The notes beneath the pieces were generated by a model. The model was given only the letters and a program-made list of their open reading frames with translations, was not told the origin of the DNA and searched no databases. A program made the position numbers and the translations under genes. From Amylibacter sp. (lineage in GTDB: Bacteria; Pseudomonadota; Alphaproteobacteria; Rhodobacterales; Rhodobacteraceae), in the NCBI GenBank assembly GCA_027083485.1, contig JALWOO010000669.1, forward strand, positions 1-14,666: 14,666 nucleotides of DNA, in the 5' to 3' direction. Position 1 is the stretch's first letter; every line of letters starts with the position of its first letter. Positions 6,850 through 13,680 of the stretch are shown one piece after another.

Positions 6850-7233
6850 CTAAGGGCGGGCCAGATGCCAGACGCCTTTGACGCCGTCACCGGTGGTGTC
6901 GCCTGCGGCCTGATCCTTGAACCATGTATAAAGCGGCTGGCCTTTATAGGCCCATTGGCGCGAGCCATCGGCACGGATGATAACGCCGAATTTGTCCTTG
7001 GGGCGGGCGGAGCGGCTGGCCTTGAGCGGTGGCCATTTTTTGGCGCAGCCATCGTTGCAGTTGGAAACGGCGGCGCTGTCTTTGTCAAAAACATACAGGG
7101 TCATGTTGTGGGCATCGGTCAGAACGGTTCCGGCGCTGGTTTGGCCGGTCTGGATGACCGGGGCGGCACTGGCGGCGATCGGGGCTACAAGAGTGACGGC
7201 CAATGCGCCCAGCAGAGTTGTACGACGGTTCAT
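6850..7233 (-). CDS. Secreted protein of the COG4315 / lipoprotein-15 repeat family
   Basis: The 127-residue precursor has a Sec signal peptide ([20 protein letters not shown], cleavage likely after ASA at about residue 23). The mature part contains two copies of the family's Yx(FWY)xxD-like repeat: TLYVFDKDS (45-53) and PLYTWFKDQ (100-108). Between them is [14 protein letters not shown] (57-70) with Cys59 and Cys63, a conserved block of this family. The family occurs across bacteria as periplasmic or surface proteins; its function is not established, and redox or metal roles have been proposed from the CxxxC. There is no lipobox, so the protein is probably soluble in the periplasm. AAAGGA upstream supports the ATG at 7233. 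It stands alone, with a stem-loop terminator behind it and a divergent lipoprotein pair ahead. Confidence 0.88.
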   Translation of the reverse strand: MNRRTTLLGALAVTLVAPIAASAAPVIQTGQTSAGTVLTDAHNMTLYVFDKDSAAVSNCNDGCAKKWPPLKASRSARPKDKFGVIIRADGSRQWAYKGQPLYTWFKDQAAGDTTGDGVKGVWHLARP

Positions 7234-7277
7234 GGTGTTTTCCTTTGGTTTGTTTGAATTGGGCTTCGTAATGGGGG

Positions 7278-7315
7278 AACGCCGCCCGCACGGGTTTATT
7301 CCCGTTGGCGGCGTT
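7278..7315. repeat. Large GC-rich hairpin between divergent genes
   Basis: AACGCCGCC (7278-7286) pairs perfectly with GGCGGCGTT (7307-7315), with a second stem CGGG/CCCG (7291-7294, 7301-7304) inside. A T-rich stretch follows on the plus strand, so it looks like an intrinsic terminator reading plus, although no plus-strand gene ends here. It lies in the leader region between the starts at 7233 (minus) and 7366 (plus). Confidence 0.6.
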
Positions 7316-7365
7316 TATTGTTTGTTAACCCTTTCACGAAAGAGTGAGGGCAAAGGAGAATGCAG

Positions 7366-7665
7366 ATGCTCAGGTGGTTGATAGGGGCCGGCCTTATTGC
7401 GCTGGCGGGGTGCAACACGCCCAAGGTCGGGTTTCGCTATACGGCGCAGAAATCCATTACTGTGGGCAAAAACAGCTTTACGGTTTTTTATAACAAAACC
7501 TATGCGCAGGCCTTGCGCCACAACCGGATCAAACTGCGTGAAACCGCGCAAGTGCAGGCCGATGCGGTGGCTGCGACCCAAACCGTCACCGGATGCAAAG
7601 TGCGACCGGGATCCATCAAGGGTGATCCGGGTTTGGTGGAAATGGTGCTGAGTTGCCCGAAATAA
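7366..7665 (+). CDS. Small lipoprotein of unknown function
   Basis: I do not recognise this protein, 99 residues from the ATG at 7366. It has a lipoprotein signal MLRWLIGAGLIALAGC with lipobox LAGC and the lipidated Cys16 followed by Asn17, so outer-membrane retention is likely. The mature part is about 84 residues with two further cysteines (in TGCKVRPG and at the C-terminal LSCPK) that could form a disulfide. The alternative ATG at 7360 is rejected: AAGGAG at 7353-7358 is one base from it but seven from 7366. It is followed 36 bases later by a second lipoprotein gene on the same strand, suggesting an operon of envelope proteins. Confidence 0.78.
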   Translation: MLRWLIGAGLIALAGCNTPKVGFRYTAQKSITVGKNSFTVFYNKTYAQALRHNRIKLRETAQVQADAVAATQTVTGCKVRPGSIKGDPGLVEMVLSCPK

Positions 7666-7701
7666 TGTGGCCGGAAGAGCAAAATATAACGAGGGACAAA
7701 A

Positions 7702-8211
7702 ATGAAACCGATTAAAATAGCAAGTGTGGGGGTGGCCGTGATGCTGGGGGCCTGTGTTGGTACTGATATCGAGGTCACCAGCCCCTTTGTGCCGGCGCAA
7801 GCGGCCTATGTGAACCAGCGGGGCGCGGCCTCTGTGCGCGGTCAGGCCTTTATGCGCCAACTTGGCGGTGGCGTGGTGACCTGTGCCGGGGAAAAGGTGC
7901 GGCTCATTCCGGCTACGGCCTATGCGCGGGAAAGAATGACCAAATTATACGGCAACCCGCAGGGCGGGCGGATCAATGTATATCAGGGCACGTCGGGAAA
8001 AAATCTGCCACCGGCCTATTTCAAATATATGCGACTGGCGACCTGTGACGCGCAGGGAAATTTCGAATTCAACGGCGTGGCAAACGGCAGCTATTATCTG
8101 GTCACGCGAATTGTCTGGATGGTCCCCGGATCGTATTTCGCCGAAGGCGGAAGCGTTGCCAAATTGATTACGGTGAAGGGCGGACGTTCGCAACGGGTGA
8201 TTTTGAATTAG
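7702..8211 (+). CDS. Lipoprotein of unknown function
   Basis: This 169-residue protein starts with a lipoprotein signal MKPIKIASVGVAVMLGAC, lipobox LGAC with Cys18. The C-terminal half contains GNFEFNGVANGSYYLVTRI followed by a short strand-rich end, a pattern typical of carboxypeptidase-regulatory-like or prealbumin-like beta-sandwich domains (the xFxFxxVxxGxYxL motif); this is a fold-level guess only. Two more cysteines (VTCAGEKV and LATCDAQG) could pair. GAGGGAC about five bases before the ATG supports the start. It follows the smaller lipoprotein gene by 36 bases and is followed by a stem-loop and the yajC promoter region. Role probably in the cell envelope; function unknown. Confidence 0.8.
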   Translation: MKPIKIASVGVAVMLGACVGTDIEVTSPFVPAQAAYVNQRGAASVRGQAFMRQLGGGVVTCAGEKVRLIPATAYARERMTKLYGNPQGGRINVYQGTSGKNLPPAYFKYMRLATCDAQGNFEFNGVANGSYYLVTRIVWMVPGSYFAEGGSVAKLITVKGGRSQRVILN

Positions 8212-8212
8212 G

Positions 8213-8241
8213 GCGTAGACCCATAAATCCTGCGTCTACGC
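8213..8241 (+). terminator. Stem-loop after the lipoprotein pair
   Basis: GCGTAGAC (8213-8220) and GTCTACGC (8234-8241) form a perfect 8-bp stem with a 13-base loop two bases after the lipoprotein stop. There is no T-run, so it may be a Rho-associated or mRNA-stabilising hairpin rather than an intrinsic terminator. The rest of the 307-base gap to yajC (8212-8518) holds the yajC promoter candidate, an imperfect AGGGGCT-GAC-AGCCCT hairpin at about 8481-8496, and nothing else I can identify. Confidence 0.45.
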
Positions 8242-8436
8242 GCTAGGATCAGCCCCCGTTTCATCCTGTTGCCGCCCCGTTTGATTGCCGGATTGCGATT
8301 TTCCCTTTCCTGTCCGCTTGTCACAGGGCGGTGAATGCGCACACATAAACAATCCCTATTCATCCGCAGGGCGTGTGTTTCCCACATACCGCCCCCGTTT
8401 TGCGGTTTTCGTGCAATCTTTCCCTTGCCGAACGCC

Positions 8437-8465
8437 TTGCCAATACCTATCTCCCTGTTTAATGT
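8437..8465 (+). promoter_or_regulatory. Promoter candidate for yajC-secD-secF
   Basis: TTGCCA (8437-8442) and TAATGT (8460-8465) are separated by 17 bases. The -35 matches the sigma-70 consensus at five of six positions and the -10 at three. Transcription from about 8472 would give a leader of about 47 bases before the yajC ATG. Confidence 0.4.
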
Positions 8466-8518
8466 CGCGCCGGTCCATGACAGGGGCTGACAGCCCTTAA
8501 CAATTCGAGGAATTTTCT

Positions 8519-8842
8519 ATGTTTGTAAGCCCAGCATATGCTCAGGCGGCCGGTGGCGGCCTTGCCGGTGGTCTTGGTAGCTTTGTCCCGCTGATCCTGA
8601 TCTTTGCGATCATGTATTTTCTGATGATCCGCCCACAGCAAAAAAAGATGAAGGAACACCGCGCCATGGTTGATTCCCTGCGCAAGGGCGATCAGGTTGT
8701 GACCGCAGGTGGTCTGATTGGCAAAGTTGCCAAAGTAAAAGAAGGCGGTATCGTCGAGGTTGATCTGGCCGAAGGTGTGCGGGTCAAGGTGCGTCAGGGT
8801 ACGATCGCGGATGTGATCAACAAGACCGAGCCAACCAGCTAA
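8519..8842 (+). CDS. yajC: Sec translocon accessory subunit YajC
   Basis: YajC is a small single-span inner-membrane protein that associates with SecDF and the SecYEG channel. The 107-residue product is the usual length. An N-terminal segment rich in Gly and Ala is followed by one membrane helix FVPLILIFAIMYFLMIRPQQKK (about residues 22-43), whose end, MIRPQQKKMKEH, is the family hallmark. The soluble part LRKGDQVVTAGGLIGKV (about 54-70) is the conserved cytoplasmic beta domain. GAGG about eight bases before the ATG supports the start. It is the first gene of a yajC-secD-secF operon with 27 bases to secD, the standard order in alphaproteobacteria. Confidence 0.97.
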   Translation: MFVSPAYAQAAGGGLAGGLGSFVPLILIFAIMYFLMIRPQQKKMKEHRAMVDSLRKGDQVVTAGGLIGKVAKVKEGGIVEVDLAEGVRVKVRQGTIADVINKTEPTS

Positions 8843-8869
8843 CGCAGCCCTAATATTACGGAAATAAAT

Positions 8870-10534
8870 ATGCTCCAGTTTTCGATGTGGAAAAAGCTCC
8901 TGATCTGGGGCATTTGCGCACTTAGCATCCTTTTTGCGATGCCGAATGCCTTTTATACGCGGGTTGAACAGGCCAATGACGCCAAAGCGGCGCTTGCGGC
9001 CGGTGCCCCGCCAACCCCTGAATTGACCGAAAAGGCTGCGCAGTGGCCCGAGTTCCTGCCGTCGTCGCTGGTTAATCTGGGGCTGGATTTGCGCGGTGGC
9101 GCGCATTTGCTGGCCGAAGTTCAGGTCAAGGACGTTTATGCCGCCCGTATCGATGGCTATTGGGGTGAAATTCGTGATGCGCTTAAAGGCGTGCGGGACC
9201 AGATCGGCACCATCCGCCGACAGGATTCCAAAGACGGCGAATTGCGTATCCGGATTTCCAAACCGGAAAATATTGCGGTGGCCGTGGCCAAAATCAACGA
9301 GTTGCGCCGCCCTGTGACAACCCTTGCCGGGGCCGGCAGTTTTGACATCGAGGTCAAACCCGATGGCAGTGATGTGGTAGTGACCCTGTCCGAAGCGGAA
9401 AAAATCGCGACCGACAAGCGCACCATGGAGCAATCGCTGGAAATTATCCGGCGTCGTGTGGACGAGGCGGGAACGCGCGAGCCGACAATCCAGCGTCAGG
9501 GCGAGGACCGCATTCTGATTCAGGTGCCGGGCATCGGCTCTGCCACCGAGCTGAAGGATCTGATCGGTAAAACCGCCAAGCTGACCTTTCATGTTGTCGT
9601 CGGCCGCACCAGCGATAAAAACGCCCGTTTGCGTTCACGCCAGATCCTGTTGCCGGACCAGCAGGACAAGAACAGCTATTACATTCTGGAAAAGACCCCT
9701 GTTATTACCGGCGATCAGCTGGTCGATGCACAGGCCAGCTTTGACCAGAACAACCAACCGGCTGTGAGCTTTCGACTCAATCCGACTGGCGGGCGTATTT
9801 TCGGGGAGTTCACCGCGAATAATATCGGCACCCTGTTTGCGATTGTGCTGGATAACGAGGTGGTTTCCGCCCCGCGTATCAACAGCCATATTCCGGGGGG
9901 ATCGGGGATTATCACCGGTAACTTTACCCTTGATTCCACAACCAAGCTGGCTATTCAGCTGCGCGCCGGTGCCTTGCCGGCCAAGGTGGTTTACCTTGAA
10001 GAACGCACCATCGGACCGGAATTGGGGCAGGACAGCATCGAGGCCGGGCGTATCGCCAGTGTGGTTGCCTTTGTTGCGGTGCTGGCATTTATGATCCTGA
10101 GCTACGGCCTGTTTGGCCTGTTTGCCAACATTGCGCTGATTTTCAACGTTGCCATGATTTTTGCATTGCTATCGGTGATCGGTGCGACACTGACCTTGCC
10201 GGGGATTGCGGGGATCGTGTTGACCATCGGCATGGCCGTGGACGCCAATGTGCTGGTGTTTGAACGCATCCGTGAGGAGTTGAAATCCGCCAAAGGGCCG
10301 GCACGTGCTATCGAGCTTGGCTATGAACGGGCCTTTTCGGCGATTATCGACGCCAATATTACCACGCTGATTGCTGCGGTGATCCTGTTTGTGATGGGGT
10401 CCGGACCGGTGCGCGGTTTTGCGATCACACTCGGTTTCGGGATTGTGACCTCTGTGTTTACCGCAATCTGGGTTACGCGGCTGTTGATTTCCACCTGGAT
10501 GGCACGCCGCCGTCCCAAAACAATCGAAGTATAA
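8870..10534 (+). CDS. secD: Protein translocase subunit SecD
   Basis: SecD works with SecF to pull proteins across the inner membrane after SecA-driven translocation, using the proton-motive force. The 554-residue length is normal for proteobacteria. One membrane helix near residues 7-28 is followed by a large periplasmic part beginning LVNLGLDLRGGAHLLAEV (LGLDLRGG, 70-77), the first hallmark. The C-terminal third carries five membrane helices with the RND-type signature GMAVDANVLVFERIREE (454-470), including the conserved Asp457 in the VDANV motif tied to proton coupling. The ATG at 8870 has only a weak GGA upstream; the next ATG five codons in has no better site. secF starts 12 bases after the stop. 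Confidence 0.98.
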   Translation: MLQFSMWKKLLIWGICALSILFAMPNAFYTRVEQANDAKAALAAGAPPTPELTEKAAQWPEFLPSSLVNLGLDLRGGAHLLAEVQVKDVYAARIDGYWGEIRDALKGVRDQIGTIRRQDSKDGELRIRISKPENIAVAVAKINELRRPVTTLAGAGSFDIEVKPDGSDVVVTLSEAEKIATDKRTMEQSLEIIRRRVDEAGTREPTIQRQGEDRILIQVPGIGSATELKDLIGKTAKLTFHVVVGRTSDKNARLRSRQILLPDQQDKNSYYILEKTPVITGDQLVDAQASFDQNNQPAVSFRLNPTGGRIFGEFTANNIGTLFAIVLDNEVVSAPRINSHIPGGSGIITGNFTLDSTTKLAIQLRAGALPAKVVYLEERTIGPELGQDSIEAGRIASVVAFVAVLAFMILSYGLFGLFANIALIFNVAMIFALLSVIGATLTLPGIAGIVLTIGMAVDANVLVFERIREELKSAKGPARAIELGYERAFSAIIDANITTLIAAVILFVMGSGPVRGFAITLGFGIVTSVFTAIWVTRLLISTWMARRRPKTIEV

Positions 10535-10546
10535 GGAGCGAAGATT

Positions 10547-11524
10547 ATGCGTTTGAAAATGGTTCCTTCCGATACCAAGATTGATTTCTTTGCGGCCCCG
10601 ATGATCACCCTTGGCGCTTCTGCGCTCGCGATGGTGGCCTCTGTGATCTTCTTTTTCATGTTTGGCCTGAATTACGGCATCGACTTTCGTGGCGGTACGA
10701 CCATCCGTACCGATAGCGAAGTCGCCGTTGATATTGCCGGCTATCGTGCGGCGTTGCAGCCGCTGAACCTCGGGGATGTGACCATCACCAAGGTTGTCGA
10801 TCCGGCAGAGCAGCTTCAGGGCATTGAATCCCACGTGGCACAGATACGCATTCAGGCCCAGGAAGGCGCTGAATCCGTGACCAACGAGGTCATCACCAAG
10901 ATCAAGGATGCGCTGACCAAGGTGGATCCGACCATGACCTTCCCCCAGATCGACAGCGTCGGACCCAAGGTTTCCGGCGAGCTGATCCAGACCGCTGTCA
11001 TTGCGGTGTTGTTATCAATCGGGGCGGTGTTGTTTTACATCTGGTTGCGGTTTGAATGGCAGTTCTCGCTCGGGGCGGTTATCGCGCTTGTGCATGATGT
11101 TACGCTGACCATCGGGGTGTTTTCGATCCTGCAGATCAAGTTTGATCTGGCGATCATCGCGGCTTTGCTGACGATTGTGGGCTACTCCCTGAACGATACC
11201 GTGGTGGTATTTGACCGGGTGCGGGAAAACCTGCGTAAATACAAAAAGATGGGCCTGAAAGAGCTGCTGAACCTGTCGATCAACGAAACCCTGTCGCGGA
11301 CGGTGATGACCTCTGTCACCACCCTGATCGCGCTGATATCGCTGTTCCTGCTGGGCGGCGATGTGATCCATGGCTTTGTGTTTGCGATGATCTGGGGCGT
11401 GGTTGTGGGGACCTATTCGTCGGTGTTTGTGGCCTCTGCCATCCTGCTGCGCCTTGGGGTCAAGCGGGACTGGTCCAAAGAAGCCAACAAAGCCGGCGGT
11501 CAATACGCGGATATCGACGCCTGA
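10547..11524 (+). CDS. secF: Protein translocase subunit SecF
   Basis: SecF pairs with SecD as the second half of the RND-like export motor. The 325 residues contain an N-terminal membrane helix (about 20-40), the periplasmic start NYGIDFRGGT (42-51), and five C-terminal membrane helices with GYSLNDTVVVFDRVREN (212-228), the SecF counterpart of SecD's VDANVLVFERI motif with Asp217 as the likely proton-relay residue. AAGGAG lies about ten bases before the ATG. It is the last gene of the cluster: a strong intrinsic terminator begins 23 bases after the stop. All family motifs are present. Confidence 0.98.
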   Translation: MRLKMVPSDTKIDFFAAPMITLGASALAMVASVIFFFMFGLNYGIDFRGGTTIRTDSEVAVDIAGYRAALQPLNLGDVTITKVVDPAEQLQGIESHVAQIRIQAQEGAESVTNEVITKIKDALTKVDPTMTFPQIDSVGPKVSGELIQTAVIAVLLSIGAVLFYIWLRFEWQFSLGAVIALVHDVTLTIGVFSILQIKFDLAIIAALLTIVGYSLNDTVVVFDRVRENLRKYKKMGLKELLNLSINETLSRTVMTSVTTLIALISLFLLGGDVIHGFVFAMIWGVVVGTYSSVFVASAILLRLGVKRDWSKEANKAGGQYADIDA

Positions 11525-11546
11525 TCCAACCTGAACAACACGCTAT

Positions 11547-11575
11547 AACGGGGCTGCTTTGCGGCCCCGTTTTCT
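11547..11575 (+). terminator. Intrinsic terminator of the sec operon
   Basis: AACGGGGC (11547-11554) and GCCCCGTT (11564-11571) form a perfect 8-bp stem with a nine-base loop, followed by TTTTCTATTT on the plus strand. Confidence 0.88.
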
Positions 11576-11721
11576 ATTTATGGTGGTTTGGTTGTTGCCG
11601 GCCTGCGAACAAAGTTGTGATGTTCGTTAACCCGCGTGGCTATAACAACGATGAATCCACACGTGGCCCTTGTGTGTCGACAAAACGGAAAATCAAATAG
11701 CCCGAGACAATTCCGCCCTAG

Positions 11722-11764
11722 GCAGACCCCCGCATTGCGTTATATAGAGGGTCAACGGGTCTGC
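11722..11764 (+). promoter_or_regulatory. Perfect inverted repeat spanning the likely sodB promoter
   Basis: GCAGACCC (11722-11729) and GGGTCTGC (11757-11764) are perfect 8-bp inverted repeats 27 bases apart. A -10-like TATATA (11741-11746) lies between them, without a convincing -35 at the usual distance. If transcription starts near 11753, one arm covers the -30 region and the other the first transcribed bases, an arrangement suited to an operator bound at two half sites or to DNA looping. A hairpin in RNA is not possible unless transcription starts further upstream. Confidence 0.4.
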
Positions 11765-11796
11765 ATGGCCCAAAAGTTTAACAGAGGGGCTTACAT

Positions 11797-12405
11797 ATGG
11801 CTTTTGAACTACCTGATCTTCCTTATGCACATGACGCGCTGGCTGCGGGGGGCATGTCTGCCGAAACCATGGAATATCACCATGACCTGCACCACAACGC
11901 CTATGTTGTGAATGGCAACAAGCTGATTGAGGGCACCGAATGGGCCGATAAATCCGCCGAGGAAATCATTGTTGGCACATATGACGCCAATGCTGTTGCC
12001 CAGAACGGGATTTTCAACAACATCTCGCAGCACTGGAACCACAGCCAGTTCTGGGAAATGATGGGGCCGAACGGGCGCGCGATGCCCTCCGAGCTGGAAT
12101 CCCGCATTGTGGATGCTTTCGGTTCCGTTGACGCATTCAAAACCGAATTCGGCGCGGCGGGTGCCGGTCAGTTCGGTTCCGGCTGGTGCTGGCTTGTGGT
12201 TGACAAGGACGGGTCGCTGAAAGTGACCAAAACCGAAAACGGCGTGAACCCGCTGTGCTTTGGCCAGACAGCACTGCTGGGCTGTGATGTTTGGGAACAT
12301 TCCTATTACATCGATTTCCGCAACAAGCGTCCGGTTTACCTGTCGAATTTCCTCGACAATCTGGTGAACTGGGAAAACGTGGCAGAGCGTCTGTCCAACG
12401 CGTAA
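11797..12405 (+). CDS. sodB: Superoxide dismutase, iron type
   Basis: The 202-residue enzyme converts superoxide to oxygen and hydrogen peroxide in the cytoplasm. The four metal ligands are visible: His28 in MEYHHDLHHNAYV, His82 in NNISQHWNHSQFW, and Asp164 and His168 in CDVWEHSYYIDF. Gln78, four residues before His82, is the second-sphere glutamine position of FeSODs; MnSODs have Gly there and carry their Gln later in a NQDSPL-like block, which here reads NGVNPL. That pattern supports iron as the metal, although cambialistic activity cannot be excluded. AGAGGGG upstream supports the ATG at 11797. It is a single-gene unit ended by a bidirectional terminator. Confidence 0.96.
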   Translation: MAFELPDLPYAHDALAAGGMSAETMEYHHDLHHNAYVVNGNKLIEGTEWADKSAEEIIVGTYDANAVAQNGIFNNISQHWNHSQFWEMMGPNGRAMPSELESRIVDAFGSVDAFKTEFGAAGAGQFGSGWCWLVVDKDGSLKVTKTENGVNPLCFGQTALLGCDVWEHSYYIDFRNKRPVYLSNFLDNLVNWENVAERLSNA

Positions 12406-12425
12406 GTGTTCCGACATCCGAATAC

Positions 12426-12455
12426 GAAAAACCCGCCTGTTCCGGCGGGTTTTTT
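12426..12455. terminator. Bidirectional intrinsic terminator between sodB and the sulfur transporter gene
   Basis: ACCCGCC (12431-12437) and GGCGGGT (12444-12450) form a 7-bp GC stem, extended by AAAAA on one side and TTTTT on the other. It gives a U-tract for sodB on the plus strand and for the convergent YeeE-type gene (stop at 12476) on the minus strand. Confidence 0.92.
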
Positions 12456-12475
12456 ATTGGGGAGTTTTGGAAACC

Positions 12476-13555
12476 TTAACAGTGGGAGGGTTCATTGGAG
12501 GCGCAAATCCAGCCCCATTGATCCACCACCAGATCGGCAATCGCCGCCCCGATCCACATGCACAATAGTGCCAGCCAGGCGGTGGCCGCAAATACAGACG
12601 CGCCGGTAACCCCGTTGCCGATGGCACAACCGCCCGCCAGCATGCCGCCAAAGCCCATGAAGGCGGCCCCGATCATGGAGCGGCGCATGGTGCGCGGGCC
12701 GTCAAAGCCCTGCATCTTTAGCTGACCCGAGAAAGCCGCCGCCAGAAACGCGCCAAGGAAGGCCCCGGGCACAAGGCCGATATCGAAATTCATTACCGGA
12801 TTGGGCGACAGGAAATACATCAGGGTATTTGCCGAAGGGCCGGTAAAGGTGGCGCTGACAATGGCGACCGGCTCGAAACTGGCGGCGGCGAGGGTGGTTG
12901 TCACAAACCAGCCAAGGGCCACGGAAAAACCGACACCGGAGGCCATGAACAGCGTATTCCAGGACACGCGGTTGCGCCAGCTGATGTACAGGGCAACGAT
13001 GGTGCTGAGGATGCCGATGATCAGGCCGGTGGCGTCTGGCAGGCCGAGAGCATCCAGAAACTGCACGTTGGAGCCGTCCGGTGTGACCCAGATCGCTGCC
13101 AGCTTGTTTCGTAACGGTGCAAGGTAGCCATGCAATGACATTTGCGCGACCACGGCAAAGATCAGGCCGGACATCACCGAGCGCAGGTTGCCGGTTGCGG
13201 CCAGTACCAGCAATCGCCCCGAACACCCGCGCGACAACACCATGCCAACGCCAAACATCAGCCCGCCGATAATTGCCCCTGAATAGGAACCGGGAACCGC
13301 CAGAATACGGGCGTCCGAGGTTTCGATATAACCGGCCAGTTCGGCAGCCTGTGTCCAGATCAGCGCGGTGGAAAAGGTCAGGAGCCAGACAGAAACCTTG
13401 CCCCCCAGAATGCCACGGGCAAATTCAACGGTTGCGGCACGCAAGCAAAAGCTTGATCGTTGCGCGGCGATGCCAAAGACCAAGCCAACCAGCAACCCGC
13501 CAAGGGCAGCTGCTTGGGGTTCTCCGATCGCCTCCAGAAGGGGGACAATATCCAT
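12476..13555 (-). CDS. YeeE/YedE-family sulfur transporter (TsuA-like)
   Basis: The 359-residue inner-membrane protein has about nine to ten hydrophobic segments. It shows the three conserved cysteine motifs of the YeeE/YedE (TsuA) family: QRSSFCLRAA with Cys37, SRGCSGRLLVLAATGN with Cys111, and LAGGCAIGNGVTGAS with Cys310. In the thiosulfate importer TsuA these cysteines line the path of the substrate. The protein is therefore likely to take up thiosulfate or another reduced sulfur compound. It is a full-length fusion of the two halves that in some bacteria are separate proteins (PmpA/PmpB). The ATG at 13555 has AGAGAA about six bases upstream. It stands alone on the minus strand, with a palindromic operator in its upstream region that fits sulfide- or persulfide-responsive control. 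Confidence 0.93.
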   Translation of the reverse strand: MDIVPLLEAIGEPQAAALGGLLVGLVFGIAAQRSSFCLRAATVEFARGILGGKVSVWLLTFSTALIWTQAAELAGYIETSDARILAVPGSYSGAIIGGLMFGVGMVLSRGCSGRLLVLAATGNLRSVMSGLIFAVVAQMSLHGYLAPLRNKLAAIWVTPDGSNVQFLDALGLPDATGLIIGILSTIVALYISWRNRVSWNTLFMASGVGFSVALGWFVTTTLAAASFEPVAIVSATFTGPSANTLMYFLSPNPVMNFDIGLVPGAFLGAFLAAAFSGQLKMQGFDGPRTMRRSMIGAAFMGFGGMLAGGCAIGNGVTGASVFAATAWLALLCMWIGAAIADLVVDQWGWICASNEPSHC

Positions 13556-13594
13556 AACGGTTCTCTTTTGCGGTTTGCATTGCTTCGGGTTTGA

Positions 13595-13633
13595 CTAACT
13601 TCAATTGGTTAGCATTTCCTTGACATGGGTCAA
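13595..13633 (-). promoter_or_regulatory. Promoter region of the sulfur transporter gene with two short inverted repeats
   Basis: On the minus strand TTGACC (13628-13633) is a good -35 element, but no -10 at 16 to 18 bases matches well (TAACCA or ACCAAT). The -35 lies within a perfect repeat TTGAC-N4-GTCAA (13620-13633), and the -10 region lies within CTAAC-N8-GTTAG (13595-13612). Both repeats could be further protein contact sites. Confidence 0.4.
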
Positions 13634-13637
13634 GTTG

Positions 13638-13657
13638 ATATTCACGAACGTGAATAT
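13638..13657 (-). promoter_or_regulatory. ArsR/SqrR-type operator palindrome
   Basis: ATATTCACGAACGTGAATAT is a 20-bp palindrome with 9-bp perfect arms around a two-base centre. It contains ATTC-N8-GAAT, the pattern I recall for the persulfide-sensing ArsR-family repressors SqrR and BigR. It lies four bases upstream of the TTGACC -35 of the YeeE-type gene and 24 bases before the stop of the LOG gene, so the sulfur transporter is the only plausible target. The repressor itself is not in the window. Confidence 0.7.
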
Positions 13658-13680
13658 TTCGCGGTGGTGTTTCGGGCAGG

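Noticed and set aside
8459..9592. 377-codon open frame on the minus strand opposite yajC and secD
   Set aside because: It overlaps two clear genes, has no recognisable domain, and its composition is that of a reverse-frame shadow of GC-rich coding DNA.
11636..11911. 91-codon frame starting upstream of sodB in another frame
   Set aside because: It overlaps the sodB start and contains the promoter region; no ribosome binding site or family features.
11809..12417. 202-codon open frame exactly antisense to sodB
   Set aside because: Its extent mirrors sodB and shows no family motif; sodB has all its metal ligands.
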